This document shows, piece by piece, positions 1 to 7,037 of a stretch of DNA of 20,877 nucleotides; position 1 is the first letter of the stretch; each line of letters begins with the position of its first letter. The stretch spans positions 259,314-280,190 of the forward strand of contig BFEA01000619.1 of the NCBI GenBank assembly GCA_003427395.1, read 5' to 3'. A program made the translations under genes and the position numbers. The notes under the pieces are model-generated. The model made no database searches, was not told the origin of the DNA, and saw only the letters and a program-made list of their open reading frames with translations. This stretch comes from Chara braunii (Eukaryota > Streptophyta > Charophyceae > Charales > Characeae).

Positions 1-21
1 TTTTTTTTTTTTTTTTTTTTT
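1..21. repeat. poly(T) tract at window edge
   Basis: Twenty-one consecutive T run to the left edge. It could be the reverse-complemented poly(A) tail of a retroposed sequence lying to the left, but the window ends here, so this cannot be tested. Confidence 0.8.
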
Positions 22-143
22 AAACACGGACTTAGTGCCCAAGGCTGATATTATCAACAAGAAGCTTGAGGCCGGGGTCCTCACAGTCTACGCGGAGTGA
101 CCGAACCGAACATGCTAAGAACCGGGCTCAGTGTCCCTCATAC

Positions 144-144
144 A

Positions 145-184
<40 letters not shown>
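144..184. repeat. (ATG)n microsatellite
   Basis: About 13 perfect copies of the trinucleotide ATG/TGA followed by a decayed end (ATGACGACC). Any open frame through it gives only poly-Asp or poly-Met. Confidence 0.95.
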
Positions 185-194
185 CGACCAGGAC

Positions 195-269
195 CCTTCT
201 CCCTTCATACAACCAGTAACCTTCTCCCTTCATACAACCAGTAACCTTCTCCCTTCATACAACCAATAC
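195..269. repeat. 25-bp tandem repeat, three copies
   Basis: The unit begins CCTTCTCCCTTCATACAACC and starts at 195, 220 and 245. The first two copies are identical and the third differs only in its last few bases. It is directly downstream of the ATG microsatellite, consistent with slippage or unequal exchange at a repeat-prone site. Confidence 0.95.
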
Positions 270-743
270 CTCCACGTTCTTACGCCGTTAACGCAGTGGC
301 TAAGTCGGTGCGCCATGTGGATCCATATGCATTTCCGTTAGAGCCTTCATCCCAGAGGATGCCTAAGACCCCCTGTGGAACTGGTGGTTTGAAAATCATC
401 CCAAAGACTTCCTCTCCATTTCAACATGATTGCTCTCAAATCATGGCATGATCATTTAGAAATTTCCTTGAAGATCTCTCCACTTTCTCATGCCCATGTT
501 GAACCGTGCAATTGCAAATTGTATCTTGCCTCATACTGCAATTATAACTCATTTTTATGACTCTACTAGAGTTACCTCTTTTTTGTATAGAAACAACTAC
601 ACATGCAGTAGGTTTTGAGTTCGCTAAGGCCAAGAAAAGGACTAGGGCATTGTCCTCATGTCGTGAGTTTGAAACCGCAATTTTCAGTCGAAATAGATCC
701 ATTGGCCTTTTTTTTTTCCTTTTCCTTTCCGTATGGCATTTGC

Positions 744-1062
744 CTATGTGAAACGTTTTTGCCTATCTGAACCTATTCTCGTACGAGTTTTTTTTTTTTT
801 TTTTTATCCGGTTATGTTTTTATTTTTTTCTCAAATTCTAATAAGAATCAAGAGATGATGCTCGACCAAATGTTACTTGTTTTGTGCTGTTGCATGACAG
901 ATTGTTTTTTCGGAGTTTTTTGAAAACTTCTTTTTTTTCTGTTTTTTTCGTAGGGGGCGTACAAGACACACAGGTTCCCGTACAGGTCCCGGTACAGATC
1001 CCGTACAGATATTACGTGCATGTTTCGTACGGAAAGGCCCTGTACGTGTACGTTATGCAACG
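744..1062 (+). repeat. dispersed repeat, copy 1 of an inverted pair
   Basis: This segment matches the reverse complement of 4383-4740. Shared landmarks in the same order are the palindrome CTCGTACGAG (778-787), a poly(T) run, CCGGTT, a GATGATGC..ACCAAATGTT block (about 855-872), a T-rich stretch ending in CGGA, GGGCGTACAAGA, ACAGATATTACGT and GTTTCGTAC. Copy 1 carries an extra ~22 bp in its CGTACAGGT-rich part. It lies outside the coding relic of the minus-strand retroelement. It may be a MITE or one arm of a larger element; I see no transposase. Confidence 0.65.
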
Positions 1063-1415
1063 TAGGTTCTGGTATCAATGTGTCCCTGCTATCCAATCTC
1101 AAAATCTCACGCCCACAAGGTGACCACTTTTTTTTCCCCTCGAAAATAGTGGCGACCTTGGAATATCATTGTGGAACAGACCGGCCCCAGGTATCTTAAT
1201 TTGAACCGAGGTCAATAATGACCTGCAAAATCATGGTTTGAGAATGGTATAATACATGCAAAGCGTCCACACGGAAATAAATTACTTAAGCAACAAAAAT
1301 TCTTATTTATTTAATATATGTACATGTATTTACTCAAATTCAAATAGAAATAATAACTTTGATTAACATAACTCTAGTTTATCAAAGGCTAACTATAAAT
1401 ATTAATTAAGTAATA
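1063..1415. other. AT-rich spacer, no gene seen
   Basis: Between the inverted-pair repeat and the foldback element. It is mostly AT-rich with short stop-dense frames in all six readings. This is where the minus-strand retroelement's 3' end and 3' LTR would be expected, but I find no stretch matching the candidate LTR region to the right of 9632. Confidence 0.5.
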
Positions 1416-1741
1416 TTGATGCAATGTATTCACTATATCAAAAAACATATATAAAGAAAAACCTTTTTGGTTTCAGGTTTCGGGCGCCCAAAAAAAACGG
1501 GTCCGATATTATGCGTGTAGGAATAACGATCCAGGGGTATTTAAATCCCAGATCGGACTGGTAGGCTAATAGGGCCCATGGAAAGTCGCCTCAGGAAGGA
1601 CCCGACGTAGGATGAAAATACCCCTGGATTATTATCCTTGGCCGCATAGTTCCAATACTTGTTTTTTTCGGCGCCCGAAACCAAAAACCAAAAAGGTTTT
1701 TTCTTTATATTTGTTTTTTATATAGTAAATATGTCCATCAA
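1416..1741. mobile_element. foldback / MITE-like element with long inverted arms
   Basis: The two arms (about 1416-1545 and 1612-1741) are imperfect reverse complements over roughly 120 bp. Matching landmarks are TTGATG at the tips, ACTATAT, TATAAAG, AACCTTTTTGG, GTTTCGGGCGCC and ATCCAGGGGTATTT, each found inverted in the right arm. The short centre contains the palindrome GGGCCC, so the transcript could fold into one long hairpin. There is no coding capacity, consistent with a non-autonomous foldback or MITE. The right tip abuts the end of the integrase coding relic. I could not identify a clean target duplication. Confidence 0.8.
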
Positions 1742-2553
1742 CTCTAAGTGTCGCTTTGCAGTTTCCTTAGTTGTGGCACTCGTAGATCGTCGACCTAATG
1801 ACATTTCGTCATTCAAACTTGGCAGAGTGATGCAGGCTAGGTTATTGGTCCGTAATTGGAACGGGGACATGCCTATTGATTCGTGAGGCATCCCCCGATG
1901 AATGGTTAGGATGTGATCTACAATATCGGGTCAGGGCCTCGTGTCCCTAGTTGCGATACTACTATTCCGTCGTAGGACGGTTTTGATCACTCGATTTGCG
2001 TTTTCTATGAGGTTATTCGATTGAGACATATGAAAAGCGGTATTCTGAATGGAGACGCCCTATACGACTAGACTCCTCAAGACCTCCCTTCAGAATTTTG
2101 CTACATTGTCCGTTTAGATATCCTCGGTATCCTGATGCATTCCGCGAAAACAGTTGACGTGTCGCACAATCTCCGTCGTCTGTCTCGTTCTGCATGGGTA
2201 AGCCTCAATCCATTTCAAATTATAAAAATGATCTACAAATACGAGTAGGACCGAATACTCGCAGCTATTAGGGTCAGGGGGGACCACAACGTCTGTCGTA
2301 TTCATGCTAACCCTCTGGAACGATCGTTCGACTATAGTTGGAACGATAGATCTAGGCGGCTGGATCGGCATTTTGTCGACGGAGCAGATGATGCAGTTTT
2401 TACAATGAATTTAACGTTGTCCCTGTTATTGGACCAGTACCACTTAATTTTGTCGATGGCAGACTCTGTGATTCGGACAGCAAAATGAGTGGTCGTCTCT
2501 TCGCGGGCTGTTTTCACCCAGTCATACCGCATGAAGGGGTGTGGTACGACCAT
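1742..2553 (-). pseudogene. integrase relic (zinc finger and DDE core)
   Basis: The N-terminal part (2553-2400) reads like the integrase zinc-binding domain, with IDKIKWYWSNNRDNVKFIVK leading to the Cys pair. The Cys pair CIIC is visible only after a +1 shift near 2398, so there is a frameshift between the two halves. The core (2371-1742) runs in one frame with at least three stops. It includes VLLVFVDHF..WIEAYPC, TDN for the second catalytic Asp and IENANR with the catalytic Glu. The first Asp position appears as Asn in VSMNTTD, although the alignment there is uncertain. The family role is strand transfer of retroelement cDNA into chromosomes; this copy cannot be functional. The reading ends exactly where the foldback element begins. 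Confidence 0.8.
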
Positions 2554-3062
2554 CCAAAGACCACTACCATTTGTCTTTCATTCCACCTATAATCTCACGT
2601 TCGTTCATTGCCCGTGAGCGAATACTCTCGAAGAGGGTTCCCTACAATTGTCACTATCAATATGACATTTGTCGAGACCTCACACATCGAAATTTCCGCA
2701 TCTTTTCCAGTCCTTCCGAGGTAGCTTCGAGAAATCGAGCCTCTATCGGAATTTTATTGGTCCCATATAAAGGGAAGAGCCATGACTTTTTAGGATTTCT
2801 TTATTGGATACAGGACTCATGAGCCCCAGAAACACATTGAACACACTTTACCCACTCGACGTACCCTTCTCAACTTGGGAGCATAGGAACATAATGGACT
2901 CACGCGATAGCTTCGCAAAAATAGCAAGAATTATCGGGCAGAGAAAAAAAAAAAAAAGGAACTGAGGGAGAGAGGAGTTTCATCACTGCCTTCCTCCTGC
3001 ATCGCCATGAGTGCACGTGTCACTTCCTTGGGGTTCGAGGGAGGACCTTCACTCCTCCGCAT
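2554..3062 (-). pseudogene. retroelement linker between RNase H and integrase
   Basis: Minus-strand readings here look like decayed coding DNA rather than random sequence. One is PPSNPKEVTRALMAMQEEG (about 3040-2980), interrupted by a poly-A run on the plus strand at 2945-2958. Another is IPIEARFLEATSEGLEKMRK (about 2745-2690). Both precede the integrase zinc finger, where Ty3/gypsy elements have a poorly conserved linker. There are several stops and frame changes. Assignment rests mainly on position. Confidence 0.5.
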
Positions 3063-3530
3063 GTATCACCAGCGGCCGCAGTCGCGGGGTCAAACTCGGA
3101 GGGCGGCCGTGATCACAACCGCCTCGGGTCAGGCTGCGGTTGGGTGCGGTCGTGACTTTCAGGATTTTTTTAAGACTTAAAAAAATTCTAAAAAAAACGA
3201 AACAAAAAATGTGGTGTTGTAGATCTTTTCGAGATATGAATTGCGCATTTTTTATTTTATTTTTTGACTTCGTCTTTGAATTTTAAAAATTCGAAAACTA
3301 ATATTTCTTAGGCAAAAGCTGTTTTTTTTTTTTTTTTTAAGAAAAACTCTGAAACTTATGTGTTTTTTATTTTAAATTCAGTAACGTTTTTAAATATGAC
3401 CTCAAGGCAAAAGTTTTTCAATATATTTTTTTGCATAACATATTGTTGTTTTAGAATTATTTTAATTTTTATTTGTTTTTTTTTTCATGGCCGCAGGGTC
3501 GCGGCCTAGATCGCGCATGGCCGCCTCCAG
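3063..3530. other. unassigned insertion with GC-rich ends and AT-rich core
   Basis: This block separates the RNase H relic from the linker relic. Both ends are rich in GGCCGC/GCGG (GGCCGCAGTCGCGG near 3075 and GGCCGCAGGGTCGCGG near 3490, in the same orientation), whereas 3170-3480 is very AT-rich with many A or T runs. No coding frame or clear terminal repeat was found. A related GC-rich string, ACCAGCGGCCGC, recurs at 20547-20558, suggesting a dispersed repeat. Boundaries are approximate. Confidence 0.45.
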
Positions 3531-4092
3531 GGAGGATTCATAGCTCCTCGGTAAGCGGGACCTTCGGGAGACTACGGATCCTTCCATAGAACGATCTCCT
3601 CACCCTTGGGCAATTTGCCCGGTCGATGCAATCTTCTCAAACCGTCGATGTTCCCGCGTCGTTCGGTCTACAGGTGGATGATGTCGAAGTCATATTCTTG
3701 TAGCCTTACCGCCCATCGCCCAATCATGCTCATGTAATTAGTTAGCTTCTTGAGGGCAACAACGGCTCGTGATCGGTAACAAACAAAAACTGATGTTCGT
3801 ACAGATACGGATAGAAGTGTTGAATTCCCCAGACCACGCGTAGCGTTCTCCCAAAGGCACTAAGTCGTTGAGTCGCTCGTTTGGCACCGTTTGAGACGCA
3901 TATTCGATAACGTGCTACTTGTCGTCCTTCCCCTTTTGTGCTAAGATAGCGGAGATAACTTTCGGTTGCTAGGGAGTAATGAGCATGAACGACTTTTTTG
4001 GATCAAGCCAGATTAAAATGGGCGTCGAGGTCAGGGTATTTTTCAATGTAGAAAAGACATGCTCACACCCCGCATCCCAGTGCAATGGCTGG
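3531..4092 (-). pseudogene. RNase H domain relic of the Ty3/gypsy element
   Basis: Read right to left, the minus strand gives HWDAGCEHVFSTLK (RT-RNase H connection), then LTSTPILIWLDPKKSFMLI, ISAILAQKGKDDK, HVIEYASQTVPNERLND, a decayed stretch around the VTDHEPL-type motif, MSMIGRWAVRLQEYDFDIIH and a GNIDGLRRLHRP tail. These are in the order expected for a Ty3/gypsy RNase H, which removes the RNA strand during reverse transcription. Stops (for example after MLITP) and frame changes are present, so it is dead. The homology begins abruptly at the edge of the (ATCA)n tract near 4093, where the upstream RT is missing. Confidence 0.75.

Positions 4093-4093
<1 letters not shown>

Positions 4094-4143
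<50 letters not shown>
4094..4143. repeat. (CAAT)n tetranucleotide repeat
   Basis: About 12 near-perfect copies of CAAT/ATCA. It lies exactly where the reverse transcriptase reading of the minus-strand retroelement is interrupted, so it may mark an insertion or deletion boundary. Confidence 0.95.
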
Positions 4144-4145
<2 letters not shown>

Positions 4146-4382
4146 AAAAAACTATCAATCAATGAATTTTTTTTTCTATTTATTTAATATTTTTCTCACA
4201 CACCAAAAAATACCCCCCTAATTTTTTTTTATTATTATTATTTTTCACAGGGCCATAGAGGCCAACGTGCGACGGTCGCGCGCGTGCGCCATTTTCTCGT
4301 GCGCGTCCCCGTCTGGGCCTGGGGTGGCCGCGCGGCCTTCGGTCGTCCTCCTCGGCCGCCTCCTAGGCTACAGGATCCGCGG
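4144..4382. other. AT-rich then GC-rich unassigned stretch
   Basis: 4144-4250 is T/A-rich with ATT repeats; 4255-4382 is strongly GC- and CpG-rich (GTCGCGCGCGTGCGCC, GGCCGCGCGGCC). No reading frame is recognisable. It occupies the position of the lost reverse transcriptase, next to copy 2 of the inverted-pair repeat, and may belong to the same inserted unit. Confidence 0.4.
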
Positions 4383-4630
4383 TCGTGGGGGTCACGTAGC
4401 ATACAAGGCCTCTCTGTACGAAACGTATACGTAATATCTGTATAGGAACCTGTACCTCTTGTACGCCTTTAGCATCCAAAAAATCCGAAAACAAAAACAA
4501 AAGTTCATCAATAAAATCCGAAAAAAAACATATTATTTGCTGCAACAATAGAAAAAACAAACAACATTTGGTTGGGCATCATCTGCAGAATCTGATCCTT
4601 ATTTTTATTTGACGGGGGGGGGGGGAACCG

Positions 4631-4672
<42 letters not shown>

Positions 4673-4740
4673 ATACGAGTACCATACGAGTACAAGAGTA
4701 TGAATCGTACTCGTACGAGGGTGAGTAAAAGTCACATCGT
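4383..4740 (-). repeat. dispersed repeat, copy 2 of an inverted pair
   Basis: Reverse complement relative of 744-1062. Shared elements read from the right edge inward are CTCGTACGAG (4710-4719), the homopolymer run (here poly(A) on the plus strand, 4635-4669), AACCGG, the AACATTTGG..GCATCATC block, CCGAAAAAAAAC, TCTTGTACGCC, ACGTAATATCTGT and GTACGAAAC. It additionally has a G11 run at 4614-4624. It sits between the protease linker and the RNase H of the minus-strand retroelement, so it arrived after that element. Its right edge, near 4738, meets the retroelement linker. Confidence 0.65.
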
Positions 4741-5287
4741 AGTTCCACCATAATTAGCGGACATACACGCTGAACCCCTGTCGATCACGCACTAGTTTCC
4801 TATATCACAAACGTTTTAGTCGTTTTCAAGCGGATCGGGTAGCACCATGTTCTGTACATCAGTTCACACGTACGTTTGGTCTCATCAAAGTCTTCCTCGC
4901 TCACAGAATCAGTGTGGGGCGAGGCAGCGAGCTCACTGTCTCCCTTCTCGGTCAGATCAGACTCGTTTGTCACGTTGTCCGATAGAATCATTCATATTCC
5001 TCTTGCCAATCCCGCGGGTGTGTTGCGGGGTTTATTGGAAATCATCCGCAGGATGAGGCGCATGAGAACATTGTATGGCTTTCCTCTTCTATTTTTAAGA
5101 ACTACCATTTACAGTTCGAAGTCTAGATTAGCCTGTAGAGCGTTGAGGGCGGGTAAGTCCATGAGTACATCATAAGAGACCACATTCAAAACAGTCACAT
5201 CTCCCAAAGTGTGTGCTCTCCCTATCCAGAAGGCGACATTTGTCATCCATCCAGCAACTTTGATCTTTCCCTGGTCTACTAAAATGA
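4741..5287 (-). pseudogene. retroelement protease C-terminal half and linker
   Basis: In one minus-strand frame from 5287 to about 4800 the reading is VDQGKIKVAGWMTNVAFWIG, then GDVTVLNVVSYDVLMDLPAL. The last part matches the flap-to-C-terminal region of retropepsins (the YDVLLGxxWL type). A linker with two stops follows, then an acidic segment (SEEDFDETK) before RT. The catalytic DSGA half lies 1.8 kb away at 7121-7132. The two halves are separated by the hAT-like insertion and are in the same frame once the insertion and one 8-bp duplication are discounted. The reading ends near 4741 at the repeat that replaces RT. Confidence 0.75.
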
Positions 5288-5295
5288 GTCTAATG
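5288..5295. repeat. left 8-bp target-site duplication
   Basis: GTCTAATG, identical to 7030-7037. Eight bases is the duplication length characteristic of hAT-superfamily insertions. On the minus strand it lies within the protease reading frame. Confidence 0.8.
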
Positions 5296-5619
5296 TTAGG
5301 CTACCAGTTGTCCGATTGCTGGTTGTCCTGGCCGGACATCCTGTGTGGCTCGTTTTTCTCAAATTTGCGAGGCAAAAAAAAAAAAAAAAGGTTTGTGCCA
5401 CGCACCACCAGGGGACCCCCTAGAACAAATTTGAGGCCATTCGGAGCAAAAAAAAGAAAAAAAAGAAAAAAAGGAAAACGGTGTTGGGGGTGGGGTAGGG
5501 GTTTGGGGGGGGGATGGTGTGGAAGGCCCACCACTGCACCTGTTGCATATGTCCACATAGTGTACACACACGCGCACACACACGCTATTCACATACACAC
5601 CACACACACTATCTATTAT

Positions 5620-5666
5620 CTACCCATGCGTGCACACACACACAGACATACGCAGACACACACGCA

Positions 5667-5740
<74 letters not shown>

Positions 5741-5741
5741 N

Positions 5742-5803
<62 letters not shown>

Positions 5804-5810
5804 GGTATTC
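5620..5810. repeat. long (CA)n tract with one ambiguous base
   Basis: Near-perfect CA dinucleotides for about 140 bp, with interrupted CA-rich sequence on both sides. A single N at 5741 probably marks where the assembler could not size the repeat, so the true length may differ. Frames through it encode only Thr-His or Val-Cys and are not genes. Confidence 0.95.
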
Positions 5811-5831
5811 ACACACACATTCACACACACA

Positions 5832-5935
5832 CGGAGGAGAAGTAGAAGGAGGAGGAGAATGAAGAAGAAGAAGAGGAGGACAACGACGAAGAAGAAGAGA
5901 ATAATTGAGAGCAGGAGTAGGGCAAGTCGGATTAA
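5832..5935. repeat. GA/GAA-rich purine tract
   Basis: Purine-rich plus strand made mainly of GGA, GAA and GAGGA units between the (CA)n tract and the poly(A)-hairpin region. No coding signal. Confidence 0.8.
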
Positions 5936-5963
5936 TTGATTAAAAAAAAAAAAAAAAAAAAAA

Positions 5964-6010
5964 GGGCGGGAGGAACGGTGCAAGTCCGACTTCGACCGTT
6001 CCTCCCGCCC
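5964..6010. repeat. perfect 16-bp-stem hairpin
   Basis: GGGCGGGAGGAACGGT (5964-5979) pairs with ACCGTTCCTCCCGCCC (5995-6010) around a 15-nt loop. The pairing is extended outward, with one or more gaps, by ATTGATTAAAAAA on the left and TTTTTTAATCAAT on the right. The run of about 22 A just left of the stem is longer than the T run on the right. Confidence 0.95.
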
Positions 6011-6012
6011 TG

Positions 6013-6048
6013 TTTTTTAATCAATCACTCACTCACTCACTCAATCAC

Positions 6049-6126
<78 letters not shown>

Positions 6127-6262
6127 CATCAATCAATCAACCAACGAATCATCCACTCGGATCCAATCAATAGATTGGATTGGATCTTGAAAATCCAATC
6201 GATTGGATTTTCAAAATCCAATCCAATCTATTGATCATGATTGCATCAGATTTAATGATTGG

Positions 6263-6328
<66 letters not shown>

Positions 6329-6335
6329 AAAAAAG
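6013..6335. repeat. ~320-bp macro-palindrome: (AATC)n / 70-bp core / (GATT)n
   Basis: The left arm is TTTTTTAATCAATC.. leading into an (AATC)n tract (about 6040-6141). The core 6166-6235 is a 70-bp palindrome centred on ATCGAT (6198-6203) with a single mismatched pair. The right arm is (TTGA)n (about 6262-6328) ending in ATTAAAAAA. The whole block is close to self-complementary and can in principle form a hairpin or cruciform. The left tetranucleotide arm is longer than the right. Confidence 0.9.
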
Positions 6336-6600
6336 AAAAATTAGAGGAGGAGGAAGAGGAGGGGGAGGACAATGGAGAAGAAGAGGAGGACGAGGACGAC
6401 AGTGGCGATGGACGACGATGACGATGACGAGGTGGAGGACTAGGAGGAGGAGGAAGATTAGGAGGAGGAGGAGGAGAAGGGGGAGGCAAACGAAGTGGAC
6501 AGGAATGAGGCAGAGGAGAAGAAGAAAGAGATGGAGGGAAAGGAGGAGGTGGAGGAGAGCGGTGAGAGAGACAAGGAGGAGGAGGAGGAGGATGCGCACC
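6336..6600. repeat. GGA-rich purine strand
   Basis: The plus strand is almost entirely purine for about 250 bp, dominated by GGA and GAA triplets with a few GAC/GAT. Open frames on either strand here are low-complexity artefacts (Arg/Glu or Ser/Pro/Leu). Confidence 0.85.
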
Positions 6601-6786
6601 TCAGGCACCTGCACAGGGGTTGAAGGACGTCTTGGGTCGTGGTCGTTGGCCCGCGATTTCGGCCACGTCCAACTCCCATGATTTGCCTAAGTCGTGTGCG
6701 GGCGAAAGTCGGTACACTGCGCAATTCGAATTCCAATTCAGTCGAACAAAGGCCGTAGATCTCTTATATCCGCCGGCCCAGAGCGA

Positions 6787-6836
6787 GCCATTTTTGTTTT
6801 TGTTTTCGGAGGCCTTACTGGCCTCACAAAAATGGC
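6787..6836. repeat. two-part hairpin in the transposon right end
   Basis: GCCATTTTTGT (6787-6797) pairs with ACAAAAATGGC (6826-6836), and inside it GAGGCC (6809-6814) pairs with GGCCTC (6820-6825) around TTACT. It lies about 200 bp inside the right terminus of the hAT-like element. Confidence 0.9.
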
Positions 6837-7029
6837 CCTTCCCAGGCCAATCCTTCCCAGGGGTACTTCTACCCAAAATCCTACCCCGCAGGCACAAAAG
6901 CCCTAAACACCCCTACACCGATTTTTCAACCAGCCCGGACACCGGGCCAAGCTCAAACGACCGGGCGAGTTGTCCGATCGGACAAACCGGAACCAAAAAG
7001 GGTCTCGGACGTCTGGGCTGGTAACCTAG

Positions 7030-7037
7030 GTCTAATG
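7030..7037. repeat. right 8-bp target-site duplication
   Basis: GTCTAATG, identical to 5288-5295; it immediately follows the terminal inverted repeat of the hAT-like element. Confidence 0.8.

Larger units (their letters stand above)
22..743. other. unassigned flank, short protein-like fragment
   Basis: No recognisable gene. On the plus strand at 23-100 a 25-codon stretch reads like a decayed coding fragment (starts NTDLVPKADIINKK, ends in TGA), but I cannot assign a family. At 287-298 there is a weak match to a Pol III A box, and near 386 a weak B-box-like string; their ~95-bp spacing is too wide for a typical tRNA gene. A minus-strand frame open over 436-702 has no recognisable motif. The microsatellite and the 25-bp tandem repeat inside this stretch are listed separately. 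Confidence 0.4.
5296..7029. mobile_element. hAT-like non-autonomous DNA transposon (1734 bp)
   Basis: The left end starts TTAGGCTACCAG and the right end, reverse complemented, starts CTAGGTTACCAG, a 12-bp terminal inverted repeat with two mismatches. It is flanked by the 8-bp direct repeat GTCTAATG. Subterminal copies of TTGTCCGA/TCGGACAA and GTCCGG-type motifs occur near both ends (5308, 5330, 6946, 6968), as in hAT elements, whose transposase binds subterminal repeats. No transposase frame is present. The interior is (CA)n, a GA-rich tract, a strong hairpin, a ~320-bp inverted repeat, a purine tract and a hairpin-containing right end. It is inserted in the protease of the minus-strand retroelement. 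The superfamily call rests on duplication length and general layout. Confidence 0.75.

Noticed and set aside
287-396. Possible tRNA gene or SINE (A-box-like at 287-298, B-box-like near 386)
   Set aside because: Box spacing is about 95 bp, the B box deviates, no cloverleaf could be drawn and no poly(A) tail follows.
4255-4382. CpG island of a host promoter
   Set aside because: The GC-rich stretch sits inside the broken retroelement next to repeats, and no downstream host exon is recognisable.
5601-5983. Open frames through the (CA)n tract
   Set aside because: They encode only Thr-His or Cys-Val dipeptide repeats and span an N; not genes.
6620-7024. 134-codon plus-strand frame within the hAT-like element
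   Set aside because: No transposase motif, no codon pattern, and it runs across the subterminal repeats and the element's hairpin; likely chance.
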